37,268 bases of DNA from Chitinophagaceae bacterium (GTDB lineage Bacteria > Bacteroidota > Bacteroidia > Chitinophagales > Chitinophagaceae), in the NCBI GenBank assembly GCA_019752295.1, contig JAIEMK010000073.1:1-37268 (forward strand), read 5' to 3'. Below, piece by piece: positions 7,913 to 16,087 of this stretch (positions within the stretch are counted from its first letter, which is position 1; each line of letters starts with the position of its first letter). A program made the position numbers and the translations under genes. The notes below the pieces were generated by a model. It ran no database searches. It was not told where the DNA came from and saw nothing but the letters and a program-made list of their open reading frames with translations.

Positions 7913-9508
7913 ATGGAAACAGATTTTCTTGTAATCGGGTCAGGAATTGCGGGGCTGACATATGCCATCAAAATGGCAAAGCGCCATCCCGATAAAAAAA
8001 TCACCATCATCACCAAAACGGATGCTGATGAAACCAACACCAAATATGCACAGGGCGGTATTGCGGGAGTATGGGATGAAAATAAAGATAGTTTTGAAAA
8101 ACATATCGAAGATACTTTGATTGCCGGCGATGGTTTGTGCAACGAAAGGATTGTAGAAATAGTTGTAAAAGAAGGTCCGGAACGAATCAGAGAAATTATT
8201 GCATACGGGGCCGAATTCGACAAAGACGAAACAGGCGATTATAGTTTGGGCAAGGAAGGTGGCCACAGCGAAAACAGGATCTTGCATCATAAAGATATAA
8301 CAGGCCAGGAAATGGAACGTGCTTTGTTAGTAGCACTGAGTAAACTTAAAAATATCGAACTCATCAATCATTGTTTTGTGGTAGACCTTATCACACAACA
8401 TCACTTGGGTTATCTGGTAACTAAATCTACTTTAGATATTAATTGCTATGGTGTGTATGTGTTAAACAGGCAAACCAATCAGATCGGGAAAATACTTTCT
8501 AAAATAACGGTGCTCGCTTCGGGGGGCTGCGGACAAGCATACAGAACTACCACCAACCCTAAGATCGCAACGGGCGATGGTATTGCAATGGTTTATCGTG
8601 CCAAGGGCAAGATTGAGAATATGGAATTCATTCAGTTTCATCCTACTGCTTTATTTGAGCCGGGAGTTTCTCCCTCTTTTTTAATTACAGAAGCAGTAAG
8701 GGGCGATGGTGGAATTTTGAGAAATAAGAGTGGTGAAGCTTTTATGGAGCGTTACGACGAAAGAAAAGATTTGGCGCCACGCGATATTGTTGCAAGGGCG
8801 ATAGATAACGAAATGAAGCGCACCGGTACAGAACACGTGTATCTGGATTGCCGACATATGAATAAAGAAAAATTTATTCATCACTTTCCCAATATTTATG
8901 ATAAGTGTTTGAGCCTAGGTATCGATGTGATGCAACAAATGATACCTGTTGCACCTGCGGCACACTATAGTTGCGGTGGAATTAAAACAGATGAAATGGG
9001 GCGAACTTCCATACAGCATTTATATGCATGTGGCGAGTGCGCCAGTACCGGTTTGCACGGTGCAAATCGTTTAGCAAGCAACAGTTTGTTGGAAGCAATG
9101 GTATTTGCGCACAGGAGTTTTTTGGATAGTAGCGAAAAAGTAAATGATATTCAGTTCGAGCAGCGTATACCCGATTGGAAAGCTACGGGAACCAGCGATC
9201 CACGCGAAATGATTTTAATTACACAGAGCCAGAAAGAACTCACGCAAATCATGAGCGACTATGTGGGTATTGTTCGTACCGATATACGTTTAGAACGTGC
9301 CATGAAAAGACTCGATTTGCTTTTTACGGAAACAGAAGACTTGTATCGTTCCAGCAAAGTATCACCACAATTATCAGAATTGCGCAACTTGATTACGGTA
9401 GGTTATTTGATTGTAAAGGGGGCACAGTTCCGAAAAGAGAGCAGGGGTCTTCATTACAACACAGATCATCAGCAGAAAAGCGATTTGTTGCAGAACATCA
9501 TTTTGTAG
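7913..9508 (+). CDS. nadB: L-aspartate oxidase
   Basis: NadB is an FAD enzyme that oxidises L-aspartate to iminoaspartate, the first step of de novo NAD synthesis. The FAD-binding motif GSGIAGL lies at residues 9-15. The family signatures KYAQGGIAGV, EGGHSENRILHHKDITG, EFIQFHPTAL and CGECASTGLHGANRLASNSLLEA all follow in order. The length of 531 residues is normal. The fumarate reductase/succinate dehydrogenase flavoproteins are relatives, but the ASTGLHGANRLASNSL segment and the sequence around the active site favour NadB. nadA and nadC are not in the window. It shares the tight same-strand cluster with ispG. Confidence 0.94.
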   Translation: METDFLVIGSGIAGLTYAIKMAKRHPDKKITIITKTDADETNTKYAQGGIAGVWDENKDSFEKHIEDTLIAGDGLCNERIVEIVVKEGPERIREIIAYGAEFDKDETGDYSLGKEGGHSENRILHHKDITGQEMERALLVALSKLKNIELINHCFVVDLITQHHLGYLVTKSTLDINCYGVYVLNRQTNQIGKILSKITVLASGGCGQAYRTTTNPKIATGDGIAMVYRAKGKIENMEFIQFHPTALFEPGVSPSFLITEAVRGDGGILRNKSGEAFMERYDERKDLAPRDIVARAIDNEMKRTGTEHVYLDCRHMNKEKFIHHFPNIYDKCLSLGIDVMQQMIPVAPAAHYSCGGIKTDEMGRTSIQHLYACGECASTGLHGANRLASNSLLEAMVFAHRSFLDSSEKVNDIQFEQRIPDWKATGTSDPREMILITQSQKELTQIMSDYVGIVRTDIRLERAMKRLDLLFTETEDLYRSSKVSPQLSELRNLITVGYLIVKGAQFRKESRGLHYNTDHQQKSDLLQNIIL

Positions 9509-9531
9509 AATGCATTTCTAAAATACGCATC

Positions 9532-10416
9532 ATGTACCAAATTACTTATGCTTTCTTTTATTTGTTATCACTCATTCCCTGGAGGGTGATGTATATTATT
9601 TCGGATGGATTATATGGAATGATGTATTATATTTTCGGTTATCGCAAAGCTGTGGTGATGAAAAACTTGGCCATTGCATTTCCAGAAAAAACCGAAAAAG
9701 AGCGAACAAGAATTGCGAAAGATTTTTACCACAATTTTATCGATACAATAGTGGAAACCGTTAAGATGTTTTCGGTGAGTAACAAAACACTTCAAAAAAG
9801 ATTTAGCGCTAATATAGAAGTGTTGAACGATTTGTATGATACCGGACAGAATGTGGAATTGGTATGTGGTCATTTTTTTAACTGGGAGATTGTGAATTTG
9901 AATATCGCAATGAGTAGTCGCTATCCTTTTGTGGGAGTATATCAGCCAATGACCAATAAAGTAATTAATAAGCTGATGCTGAATATGCGCGTAAAGAATG
10001 GAACAATCCTAGTTCCCGCCAGCGATTTCAAATCCAATTTCCACGCATTTGTACCTGAGCGGTATGCACTGGGGCTTGCAGCCGATCAGAATCCGCCCAA
10101 TCAAATGAAAGCGCATTGGGTAAATTTTTTCGACAGGCTAACTCCCTTTGTGGTAGGGCCCGAAAAGGGGGCCAGAATGAGAAATACGGCCTTGGTATTT
10201 GCACATTTTTATAAAGTAAAGCGAGGTTATTATCGCCTCGAGATGGAAACGATTACCACTACACCGAATGATTATCCCGAGGGGAAGCTAACGCAGATTT
10301 TTGCTTCTCATGTGGAAAGAGCCGTTAAGTTAAAACCCGCAAATTATTTATGGAGTCACCGCCGATGGAAATGGGAATTCGACCCGGTAAAACACGGGCA
10401 CCTAGAAGTAAAATAA
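9532..10416 (+). CDS. LpxL/HtrB-family lipid A acyltransferase
   Basis: This is a lysophospholipid acyltransferase-superfamily protein of the lipid A late-acyltransferase type, expected at the inner membrane, where it would add a secondary acyl chain to the lipid A precursor. An N-terminal hydrophobic segment (residues 5-20) is followed by the HX4E catalytic motif in CGHFFNWEIV, and later by LAADQNPPN and YLWSHRRWKW, both typical of LpxL/LpxM. The 294-residue length is typical. The frame stays open upstream to 9175 but overlaps nadB there, so I place the start at the ATG at 9532, 23 bases after nadB. A terminator follows directly. The exact acyl donor and position are unknown. Confidence 0.88.
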   Translation: MYQITYAFFYLLSLIPWRVMYIISDGLYGMMYYIFGYRKAVVMKNLAIAFPEKTEKERTRIAKDFYHNFIDTIVETVKMFSVSNKTLQKRFSANIEVLNDLYDTGQNVELVCGHFFNWEIVNLNIAMSSRYPFVGVYQPMTNKVINKLMLNMRVKNGTILVPASDFKSNFHAFVPERYALGLAADQNPPNQMKAHWVNFFDRLTPFVVGPEKGARMRNTALVFAHFYKVKRGYYRLEMETITTTPNDYPEGKLTQIFASHVERAVKLKPANYLWSHRRWKWEFDPVKHGHLEVK

Positions 10417-10423
10417 TTTTCAA

Positions 10424-10458
10424 AAAAAAATCCCGGAAGAACATCTTCGGGATTTTTT
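10424..10458. terminator. Bidirectional rho-independent terminator
   Basis: AATCCCG-GAAGA pairs with TCTTCGGGATT across an ACA loop with one bulged G. The stem is flanked by A-runs on the left and T-runs on the right. It sits between the convergent acyltransferase and MBL-fold genes and would stop transcription from both sides. Confidence 0.85.
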
Positions 10459-10476
10459 ATTTTATATCGTTCCTGC

Positions 10477-11892
10477 TTAGTTAAGTGCCTCAACAGATTT
10501 TGCAATTTCAATTCTGTCGCCCAATTCTTTTATTTGACCATAGCCACCAATCACGTTTCTTAAATTATGAAAGCCTTGTCTTTTTAACAGCGATAAAGCA
10601 ATAACACTTCTATAACCACCGGCACAATGCACATAAATATTATGATGATCGTCTAAATTGGCCATGCTCGCCGGATCTACTAAATCTACTAATGGAATAT
10701 TGATTGCGATACTTACATGCCCGTCTGCAAATTCTGCTTCTTTTCTTACATCCACTACTACCAGATTTGGATCGAAGGGAATATCCATAGCAAGTTCGTC
10801 GGCCTCTACATCAATAATCATATCTATTTGTTCTCCCGCTGCTACCCATGCTTCAAACCCTCCCGATAAATAACCTTCAAATTTTTCAAAGCCCACCCTG
10901 GTTAAACGAACAAGCGATTCTTTTTCTTTGCCCGCCTCGGTTACCAACAGAATAGATTTATTGAATGGTAAAATACTACCGGCCCATTCTGCAAAGCGAC
11001 CTTCCAAACCGATGCTGATAGCACCCGGAATAAAACCTTCTGTAAATATTTTTGAAATGCGTGAATCCAAAATAATTACTTCATCCTTTTTGCTTAATTC
11101 CTTAAACTCAGTCACTGATAAGGCTTTCATGCCCTTTTCGATAACTGCGTTAATGTTTTCGTATCCTTCTTTATTGATTTTTGCATTGATCGGAAAATAA
11201 CTGGGTGGAGCCGTTAAGCCTTCGGTAACAGCTTTTATAAATGAGGCTTTATCGGGTTGCTGCAATGCATAGTTTCCCGCTTTTTGTTCGCCAATAGTGC
11301 TATGCGCTTCATCACCTAAATTTTTTCCGCAACTACTGCCGGCACCATGTCCGGGATACATCAGCACATCATCTGCTAAGGGCATGATTTTATTTTGCAA
11401 ACTTTCGTATAACATGCCTGCCAAATCTTCCATTGTTATTTCGTTGGTTTTTTGTGCAAGGTCAGGGCGACCCACATCGCCAACGAATAAAGTATCACCT
11501 GTAAATACTGCACAATCTTTTCCGCTTTCATCCCTTAATAAATAACAACTACTTTCTAAAGTATGTCCGGGCGTATGCAATACTTTTAAACTGATATTTC
11601 CCAACTCAAAAATCTCACCATCCTTTGCGATATGTACATGCAAATTCGTAACGGTTGATGGACCGTACACAATGGTTGCGCCCGTTGCTGCTGCAAGATC
11701 GAGATGACCACTTACAAAATCGGCATGAAAATGCGTTTCAAATATGTATTTGATTGTTGCATTTCGACTGGCTGCCAAATGCAGATATTCTTCAATATCG
11801 CGGATCGGATCAATAACAGCAGCTACGCCTTCACTTTCGATATAGTACGCAGACTCACTAAGGCATCCAGTATATATTTGTTCAATTAACAT
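10477..11892 (-). CDS. MBL-fold hydrolase with two rhodanese domains, persulfide dioxygenase-like
   Basis: The N-terminal metallo-beta-lactamase domain (about residues 1-245) belongs to the ETHE1/persulfide dioxygenase group: the metal motif reads His54-x-His56-x-Asp58 followed by His63, then HTPGHT, FTGDTLFVGDVGRPDL and YPGHGAGSSCG. Two rhodanese domains follow. The first (about 255-350) lacks a cysteine in its active loop (VTEAGKEKES) and is probably inactive. The second (about 370-465) has Cys423 in HCAGGYRS and should carry sulfane sulfur. Such proteins oxidise glutathione or other low-molecular-weight persulfides to sulfite and link this to thiosulfate chemistry. The 471-residue length is usual for this fusion. 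The ArsR-type gene lies 88 bases upstream on the same strand and is a likely partner or regulator. The exact thiol substrate is not readable. Confidence 0.88.
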   Translation of the reverse strand: MLIEQIYTGCLSESAYYIESEGVAAVIDPIRDIEEYLHLAASRNATIKYIFETHFHADFVSGHLDLAAATGATIVYGPSTVTNLHVHIAKDGEIFELGNISLKVLHTPGHTLESSCYLLRDESGKDCAVFTGDTLFVGDVGRPDLAQKTNEITMEDLAGMLYESLQNKIMPLADDVLMYPGHGAGSSCGKNLGDEAHSTIGEQKAGNYALQQPDKASFIKAVTEGLTAPPSYFPINAKINKEGYENINAVIEKGMKALSVTEFKELSKKDEVIILDSRISKIFTEGFIPGAISIGLEGRFAEWAGSILPFNKSILLVTEAGKEKESLVRLTRVGFEKFEGYLSGGFEAWVAAGEQIDMIIDVEADELAMDIPFDPNLVVVDVRKEAEFADGHVSIAINIPLVDLVDPASMANLDDHHNIYVHCAGGYRSVIALSLLKRQGFHNLRNVIGGYGQIKELGDRIEIAKSVEALN

Positions 11893-11980
11893 ACAATAAG
11901 TTTAAGCAAATATAATAGCAAGCCTCAGACCAAAGTATAAAATGGTCATAAAGTCAGTCTGAACGATATCGCGGGATGGA

Positions 11981-12328
11981 TTATCCTACTAGTGTCTCAA
12001 CAAAAGCCACTACTTCTGCCAAACGGGTATAGTTTACAGAATAGTAAATGAATTTGCCATCACGGGTAGTAGCTACAATTCCGGCCCTGCGTAAAATAGC
12101 CAGGTGCTGTGATGCTACTGACTGCTCTAAACGCAATTTCACGTAGATCTCCGTAACGGTCATCTTTTGTTGGTCATCTAACAGTTTAATAATCTGCTGA
12201 CGTAATTTGTGGTTGATTGATCTCAGTATCAGCGCCGCTTTCTTTGTGTGTATAAAATCGACTTTTAAAGTAGATTTTCCGGCATTTAAGACAACTGATT
12301 GCATTGTTTGACTCATGGGGGGGAGCAT
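11981..12328 (-). CDS. ArsR-family winged-helix repressor without cysteines
   Basis: This small winged-helix regulator of the ArsR/SmtB class has a recognition region LRLEQSVASQHLAILRRAGIV and a wing TTRDGKFIYYSV, both typical. It contains no cysteine, so it cannot be a CxC metal sensor or a two-cysteine persulfide sensor of the BigR/SqrR kind. The start may be the first ATG (12326-12328) or Met5 (12314-12316). It lies directly upstream of the MBL/rhodanese gene on the same strand, so it may control sulfur detoxification or simply share a transcript with it. That role is inference from position only. The segment before the wing helix is rich in basic residues. Confidence 0.85.
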   Translation of the reverse strand: MLPPMSQTMQSVVLNAGKSTLKVDFIHTKKAALILRSINHKLRQQIIKLLDDQQKMTVTEIYVKLRLEQSVASQHLAILRRAGIVATTRDGKFIYYSVNYTRLAEVVAFVETLVG

Positions 12329-12361
12329 TTTTGGTTAATTAAATAATAACAATTGCGAGTG

Positions 12362-12369
12362 TAAAGTTA
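12362..12369 (-). promoter_or_regulatory. Weak putative -7 box of the ArsR gene
   Basis: Read on the minus strand this is TAACTTTA, one base off TAnnTTTG. It would give a leader of roughly 27 bases before the first ATG. No -33 element is visible at proper spacing, so the call is weak. Confidence 0.25.
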
Positions 12370-12422
12370 AACAAAATTTTAAAATGAAATTAAATATTTT
12401 GACAATATATGTAATACTTCTG

Positions 12423-13106
12423 TCATTTTTTTGATATATGCATAAAAAAAGGCTTTAAATAAAAAGGCTCTGAATAGGCAAGATCTGCAAAATGTTGATT
12501 ATCATATGCTGTCTGCGACAGTAGACACAATTCTATGGCAGAATGTTGTACGGCGCTAAAAAAAGAATTTGGGTGTACACACATGGGTTTAAACTTAATA
12601 CTACCCGATCCGCTAAAGACAACAGTATTTTTGGCTAAGTTTTCGGCAAAAGAATTTTCGTCGAGAATTTTAGCCTGAGGCGCTTCGAGCGTTTCGAGTT
12701 GAGAAGAATAGATGGCCGTAAAAACCTCCATCCTTCTGGCATCAATCATTGGGCAGAAAATGGTGTTGAAATCCGTTTCTGGAGCGGATTTCAGTGCAGC
12801 CTGAGCCATCACTTGTAAGGTATTAATAGTAATTAAAGGTTTTTGTAAAGCGTAACAAAGCCCTTTGGCAGAAGCCAGAGCAACGCGTAAACCAGTATAA
12901 CTGCCTGGCCCTTCGGTTACCGCAATTGCATCTACATCAGCAAGCGAAACCCCGCTTTCCTGCATGATTTGTTGAATAGCAGGTTGCAGAAATGCGCCAT
13001 GGTGCTTTTGGTCGCTACTCTCCTTTAAGAGCAAACTCTTGCCATTTTTACTCAAACAAACGCTGGCGTGTTCGGTAGCTGTATCGATATTGAGGATGAG
13101 TGACAT
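12423..13106 (-). CDS. tsaB: tRNA threonylcarbamoyladenosine biosynthesis protein TsaB
   Basis: TsaB (YeaZ) is the partner of TsaD in making the t6A modification at position 37 of ANN-decoding tRNAs. The ASKHA-fold start LILNIDTATEHASVCL and the family signature EGPGSYTGLRVALASAKGL are both clear. The 227-residue length is normal. The gene starts 9 bases downstream of the 3-hydroxyacyl-CoA dehydrogenase-like gene and is probably co-transcribed with it. Nothing in the sequence suggests loss of function. Confidence 0.93.
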   Translation of the reverse strand: MSLILNIDTATEHASVCLSKNGKSLLLKESSDQKHHGAFLQPAIQQIMQESGVSLADVDAIAVTEGPGSYTGLRVALASAKGLCYALQKPLITINTLQVMAQAALKSAPETDFNTIFCPMIDARRMEVFTAIYSSQLETLEAPQAKILDENSFAENLAKNTVVFSGSGSIKFKPMCVHPNSFFSAVQHSAIELCLLSQTAYDNQHFADLAYSEPFYLKPFFMHISKK

Positions 13107-13115
13107 TTTATAATA

Positions 13116-13742
13116 TTATTCCGTCGCTTTGGATTGCAACTCTGCCAGCAAAGCAGGTGCAGCACTATAACGATCGTCTTTTAAAGAAAGTATTTGTAAA
13201 AGGGATGCAATTTTTTGCAAACCTATTTTATTTGCCCATTCAAAGGGCCCCAATGGGTAATTGGTTCCTAATTTCATGGCAATATCTATTTCTGCCTTTG
13301 CACTAACAGCTTCGCCCAATGCAAAATAGGCTTCATTAATTATCATGGCAATTACACGTGCAGCAATCAAGCCGGGCTCATCAGGCACAATCACTCCCTT
13401 TATTCCCATCCGTTCTAAAACTGCAATGGCTTTTTTATTTTGCGCATCTGTTTTACCGGCAATTTCCCATGTCGAATTGTTCAGAAAACCATCCCATGCA
13501 TTGATGCGGATAGCATTATCCGGAACCTGATCGGATGCCATTAGAACGGCGCTTACAAAAATAGGGGCCTCGGTAACATTGTAGAAACTAAATCCTTCTT
13601 CTTCAAAGCATAAGTCGAAATAAGCAGTTGCCGATGGAATAGGTACAAGATCGCTAACCCAGTGAATGGTTAGGTTGCTAGCCAGATTTAGGGCAAGCAA
13701 GGATGCTTTTTGTTCGTGGCTGGCTTTTACAACAATCTGCAT
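13116..13742 (-). CDS. Short 3-hydroxyacyl-CoA dehydrogenase-like protein
   Basis: The C-terminal half matches the helical C-terminal domain of 3-hydroxyacyl-CoA dehydrogenases (PDEPGLIAARVIAMIINEAYFALGE, then GTNYPLGPFEWANKIGL). The N-terminal half is too short and has no GxGxxG nucleotide motif, so NAD binding is doubtful. A segment APIFVSAVLMASDQVP resembles the end of the Rossmann domain. The frame is open to an ATG at 13841, but that start would overlap the ridA gene and its leader; the ATG at 13740-13742 gives 208 residues and is preferred. It sits upstream of tsaB with a 9-base gap. It may be a degenerate or repurposed family member rather than an active dehydrogenase. Confidence 0.7.
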   Translation of the reverse strand: MQIVVKASHEQKASLLALNLASNLTIHWVSDLVPIPSATAYFDLCFEEEGFSFYNVTEAPIFVSAVLMASDQVPDNAIRINAWDGFLNNSTWEIAGKTDAQNKKAIAVLERMGIKGVIVPDEPGLIAARVIAMIINEAYFALGEAVSAKAEIDIAMKLGTNYPLGPFEWANKIGLQKIASLLQILSLKDDRYSAAPALLAELQSKATE

Positions 13743-13821
13743 TGCATTCTTTTGAATCTGCAAATTTAGGTTGGTAGCTTGATGGAAATGCAGCAAATTG
13801 CTTCCGATTAAAATAAATATT

Positions 13822-14208
13822 ATGCCAAAGCAAGTGATCATTACGGATAAAGCTCCAGCACCTATCGGCCCTTATAGTCAGGCAATACGTGCAAACGGGC
13901 TGGTTTTTTTAAGCGGACAAGTTGCATTTATTGTAGAAACCGGCGAGTTGCAATTGAGCAGCCTCGAAGCAGAAACACACCAGGTAATGAAGAATATTCA
14001 GGCTGTGTTAGACGAAGCTAAATTGAGCTTCGAACATATTGTAAAGACCACAATTTTTTTGAGCGATATGAGTTTGTTTGCTCAGGTGAATGCAGTGTAT
14101 GGCACTTATTTTAAAGGCGATTTTCCGGCACGCGAAACCGTAGCGGTAAAAGGATTGCCTCGTGGTGTAAATGTAGAGATCAGTATGATTGCGGTGGAAA
14201 AATTATAA
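13822..14208 (+). CDS. ridA: RidA-family reactive enamine/imine deaminase
   Basis: RidA (YjgF/YER057c/UK114) proteins hydrolyse reactive 2-aminoacrylate and related imines released by PLP enzymes. The family start APAPIGPYSQAI, the segment FLSGQ and the catalytic Arg104 (FPARETV) with Glu120 (VNVEISMIAVE) are present. The 128-residue length is normal. The frame is open to an ATG at 13798, but the ATG at 13822 gives the standard N terminus MPKQVIITD. It is transcribed divergently from the dehydrogenase-like gene and ends 3 bases before the convergent aldose epimerase gene. Confidence 0.92.
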   Translation: MPKQVIITDKAPAPIGPYSQAIRANGLVFLSGQVAFIVETGELQLSSLEAETHQVMKNIQAVLDEAKLSFEHIVKTTIFLSDMSLFAQVNAVYGTYFKGDFPARETVAVKGLPRGVNVEISMIAVEKL

Positions 14209-14211
14209 TCT

Positions 14212-15156
14212 TTATCCTGCAATAATCGAGTAACGCGTTGTAAAATCACGGGTCTCTTTTGGCTGTAGCACAATCAGTCCCATTGAATTATTAAATGCAT
14301 CCGGTGCAGAGCTCAGATTTTCGATGGCAATTTTTTTGCGATCATCGGGCGTATAAATCTGCAGATAAGGATAGGCTGGGGAAGGCTCAATAACGAACCG
14401 TACATTTTTATTCGATAAAATACATTTAGGAGTGGCAATCGTTTTGTTGAGCACAAAACAGTTATCGAGGAAAATGCCGTTTAAAGAAATGCCATTTTCG
14501 AATCGGGTTTCGGGAATCAGTTTACCGGTGGGTAAGAGGTCTGCATCAAATTCAACTTGCTGATTGCTGTTGAATTGAATGGTATCACCATCTATAGAAT
14601 CGCCCAGTGTAAAATACGGATGCCATCCGTCCGAAAGCGGAATGGCCGAAGCGCCGACATTGGTAATGGAACTGGTTACAGAAAGTCGATTGTTTTTTTC
14701 GAGCTTCCATATCAACTGTATCAGATAGGGGAAGGGATAACCTGTTTCTGTTCCGGTATAAGCATATTCCAATACCACGCTTGCACTATCAGCATCTGTT
14801 TTAGAGGATAGGATGCTGTATGTGGCATCATAAATGATTCCGTGTATGGCATGATTTCCTAAGAACCATTTGTCGGCCAAAAACTGCTCTTCGTTCCATT
14901 TGTATTTACCCTCTTTCATGCGGCAAACAAATGGCGAAAGTTTTGCGCTTTTAAATCCGTTGCAGATGTTTTTTATTGCATCCGCTACTGATTCATAACC
15001 TGAAACTACGTTTAAATCTTTTCCTCCAACTTTGGCAGTAAAAGCATTCAGTAATCCGCCAAATGCATAGATCTCTGCACTTGAATGATTCTGGTGATCA
15101 ATTAAATGAATAACGGGACTGTGTTGACTATTATCAATATTAATTTCGAATGACAT
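14212..15156 (-). CDS. Aldose 1-epimerase family protein
   Basis: This is a galactose mutarotase-like beta-sandwich protein that interconverts anomers of free aldoses or a related sugar. Family features visible are the segments FVCRMKEGKY, HAIHGIIYD with a conserved His, the second conserved His in LSDGWHPYFTLG, and a C-terminal region FVIEPSPAYPYLQIYTP. The 314-residue length is usual. No signal peptide is present, so it should be cytoplasmic. The substrate is unknown: the family also contains glucose-6-phosphate epimerases. It is monocistronic as far as I can see, converging on ridA and diverging from the acetyltransferase gene. Confidence 0.85.
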   Translation of the reverse strand: MSFEINIDNSQHSPVIHLIDHQNHSSAEIYAFGGLLNAFTAKVGGKDLNVVSGYESVADAIKNICNGFKSAKLSPFVCRMKEGKYKWNEEQFLADKWFLGNHAIHGIIYDATYSILSSKTDADSASVVLEYAYTGTETGYPFPYLIQLIWKLEKNNRLSVTSSITNVGASAIPLSDGWHPYFTLGDSIDGDTIQFNSNQQVEFDADLLPTGKLIPETRFENGISLNGIFLDNCFVLNKTIATPKCILSNKNVRFVIEPSPAYPYLQIYTPDDRKKIAIENLSSAPDAFNNSMGLIVLQPKETRDFTTRYSIIAG

Positions 15157-15326
15157 GCGCTGAAGTTAAAATTTCATAAACAATATGTCAAAATTATATT
15201 AATCCTGATGAAATTGGAATGGAAATATGTTTTAAGAATGCATCACATTTGAAGTTTTAATATAATCTTATTCATCACCGTTTTCCATGATGCGCAATCT
15301 ATCATCATCAATTCTATCTTTATAGT

Positions 15327-15785
15327 ATGCTATATAAATTAATCAGAACAAATTCAGAAAACATCCATTTTCAGCAGCTCGTAAAATTATTAGATGCAGA
15401 CCTTGCAATTCGCGATGGTGATGATCATGCATTTTATGCGCAGTTTAATAAAACCGACACGATAAAATATGTTGTGGTTGCTTACCATGAAGAGCAGGCA
15501 GTTGCCTGTGGGGCAATACGTCAGTACGACGATCGCAGAATGGAAGTGAAGAGGATGTTTGTGTTGCCCGAATTTCGGGGAAAAGGTTTGGCGCAATCTG
15601 TTTTAAATGAAGTAGAAAAATGGGCAGGCGAATTAGGTTTTGAAATCTGCATTTTAGAAACAGGAAAGATGCAACCCGAAGCAATTCGTTTATACCATAA
15701 ATGTGGCTACAAAGTGATAGCAAATTATGGGCAGTACGAAAATGTGGAGAATAGTATTTGTATGGAGAAGCAAGTGAGGGTTTAA
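15327..15785 (+). CDS. GNAT-family N-acetyltransferase
   Basis: This is a small acetyl-CoA-dependent acyltransferase. Motif A reads KRMFVLPEFRGKGLAQSVL, with the acetyl-CoA pyrophosphate-binding loop (R-G-K-G-L-A), and a C-terminal LYHKCGY segment is typical of motif B. The 152 residues match a single GNAT domain. A TATCTTTA stretch just before the start (15315-15322) resembles a -7 box but is so close that the transcript would be nearly leaderless. The substrate is unknown. It is the last gene before the AT-rich accessory island. Confidence 0.85.
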   Translation: MLYKLIRTNSENIHFQQLVKLLDADLAIRDGDDHAFYAQFNKTDTIKYVVVAYHEEQAVACGAIRQYDDRRMEVKRMFVLPEFRGKGLAQSVLNEVEKWAGELGFEICILETGKMQPEAIRLYHKCGYKVIANYGQYENVENSICMEKQVRV

Positions 15786-16082
15786 TAAAACTCAAGCGAG
15801 AATGCCGGTTTAAAATTTGAATAAGGTAAATAACCAATCAAATATTCCGCTAAAATTATTTATTCAAGCAAAGAAATTTACTGTTCACAAATTAGTAATA
15901 TTCAAATATTATAATTTTTTATACATTCATAATATAGTTGGTCTATCTGATCTACTTACCCTCCCCGCGCCATTTAAATTTTCTAGTAAGCAATACCATT
16001 TATAAAAATGGTAGTTATAGCGAAATGAGTAGAGGATGCTCTCATTAGACTGATAGCATACCTAATTCTAAAATAGAATTTT
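15786..16082 (+). other. Non-coding leader of the first repeat unit
   Basis: I see no credible gene in these 297 bases. A 62-codon ORF at 15817-16005 lies over repeated AT-rich DNA and has no family resemblance, so I leave it out. The stretch contains repeat arm A (15829-15943), a perfect 7-bp hairpin (15995-16001 with 16006-16012, loop ATAA), and the start-codon palindrome at its end. The segment after 15950 shows weak similarity to the leader upstream of the peptide gene, which suggests a shared ancestry in which this unit has lost its own peptide gene. Confidence 0.5.
15829..15943 (+). repeat. Direct repeat, arm A
   Basis: This roughly 115-base block aligns with 17345-17460, with many identical stretches (for example CTGTTCACAAATTAGTAATA). 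It marks the left edge of the first of two tandem units, each holding a copy of the 415-residue gene. Confidence 0.85.
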
Positions 16083-16087
16083 ATGCT
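16055..16087 (+). promoter_or_regulatory. Imperfect palindrome covering the start codon, copy 1
   Basis: Outer arms AGCATA and TATGCT and inner arms ATTCTA and TAGAAT form an imperfect inverted repeat of 33 bases. The ATG at 16083 lies in the right outer arm. As RNA the stem would cover the start codon; as DNA it could be an operator. The same sequence precedes the second copy. Confidence 0.55.

Noticed and set aside
9175..9531. Upstream extension of the acyltransferase reading frame
   Set aside because: It lies wholly over the end of nadB in another frame and reads as low-complexity polar protein; the LpxL-type N terminus begins at 9532.
15315..15322. TATCTTTA as -7 box of the acetyltransferase gene
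   Set aside because: It lies only five bases before the ATG, so the transcript would start at or inside the start codon. It is possible only if the mRNA is leaderless.
15817..16005. 62-codon plus-strand ORF between the acetyltransferase and the first 415-residue gene
   Set aside because: It covers the repeat arm and AT-rich leader. The matching repeat arm at 17345 does not keep this frame as a comparable ORF, so it is probably not coding.
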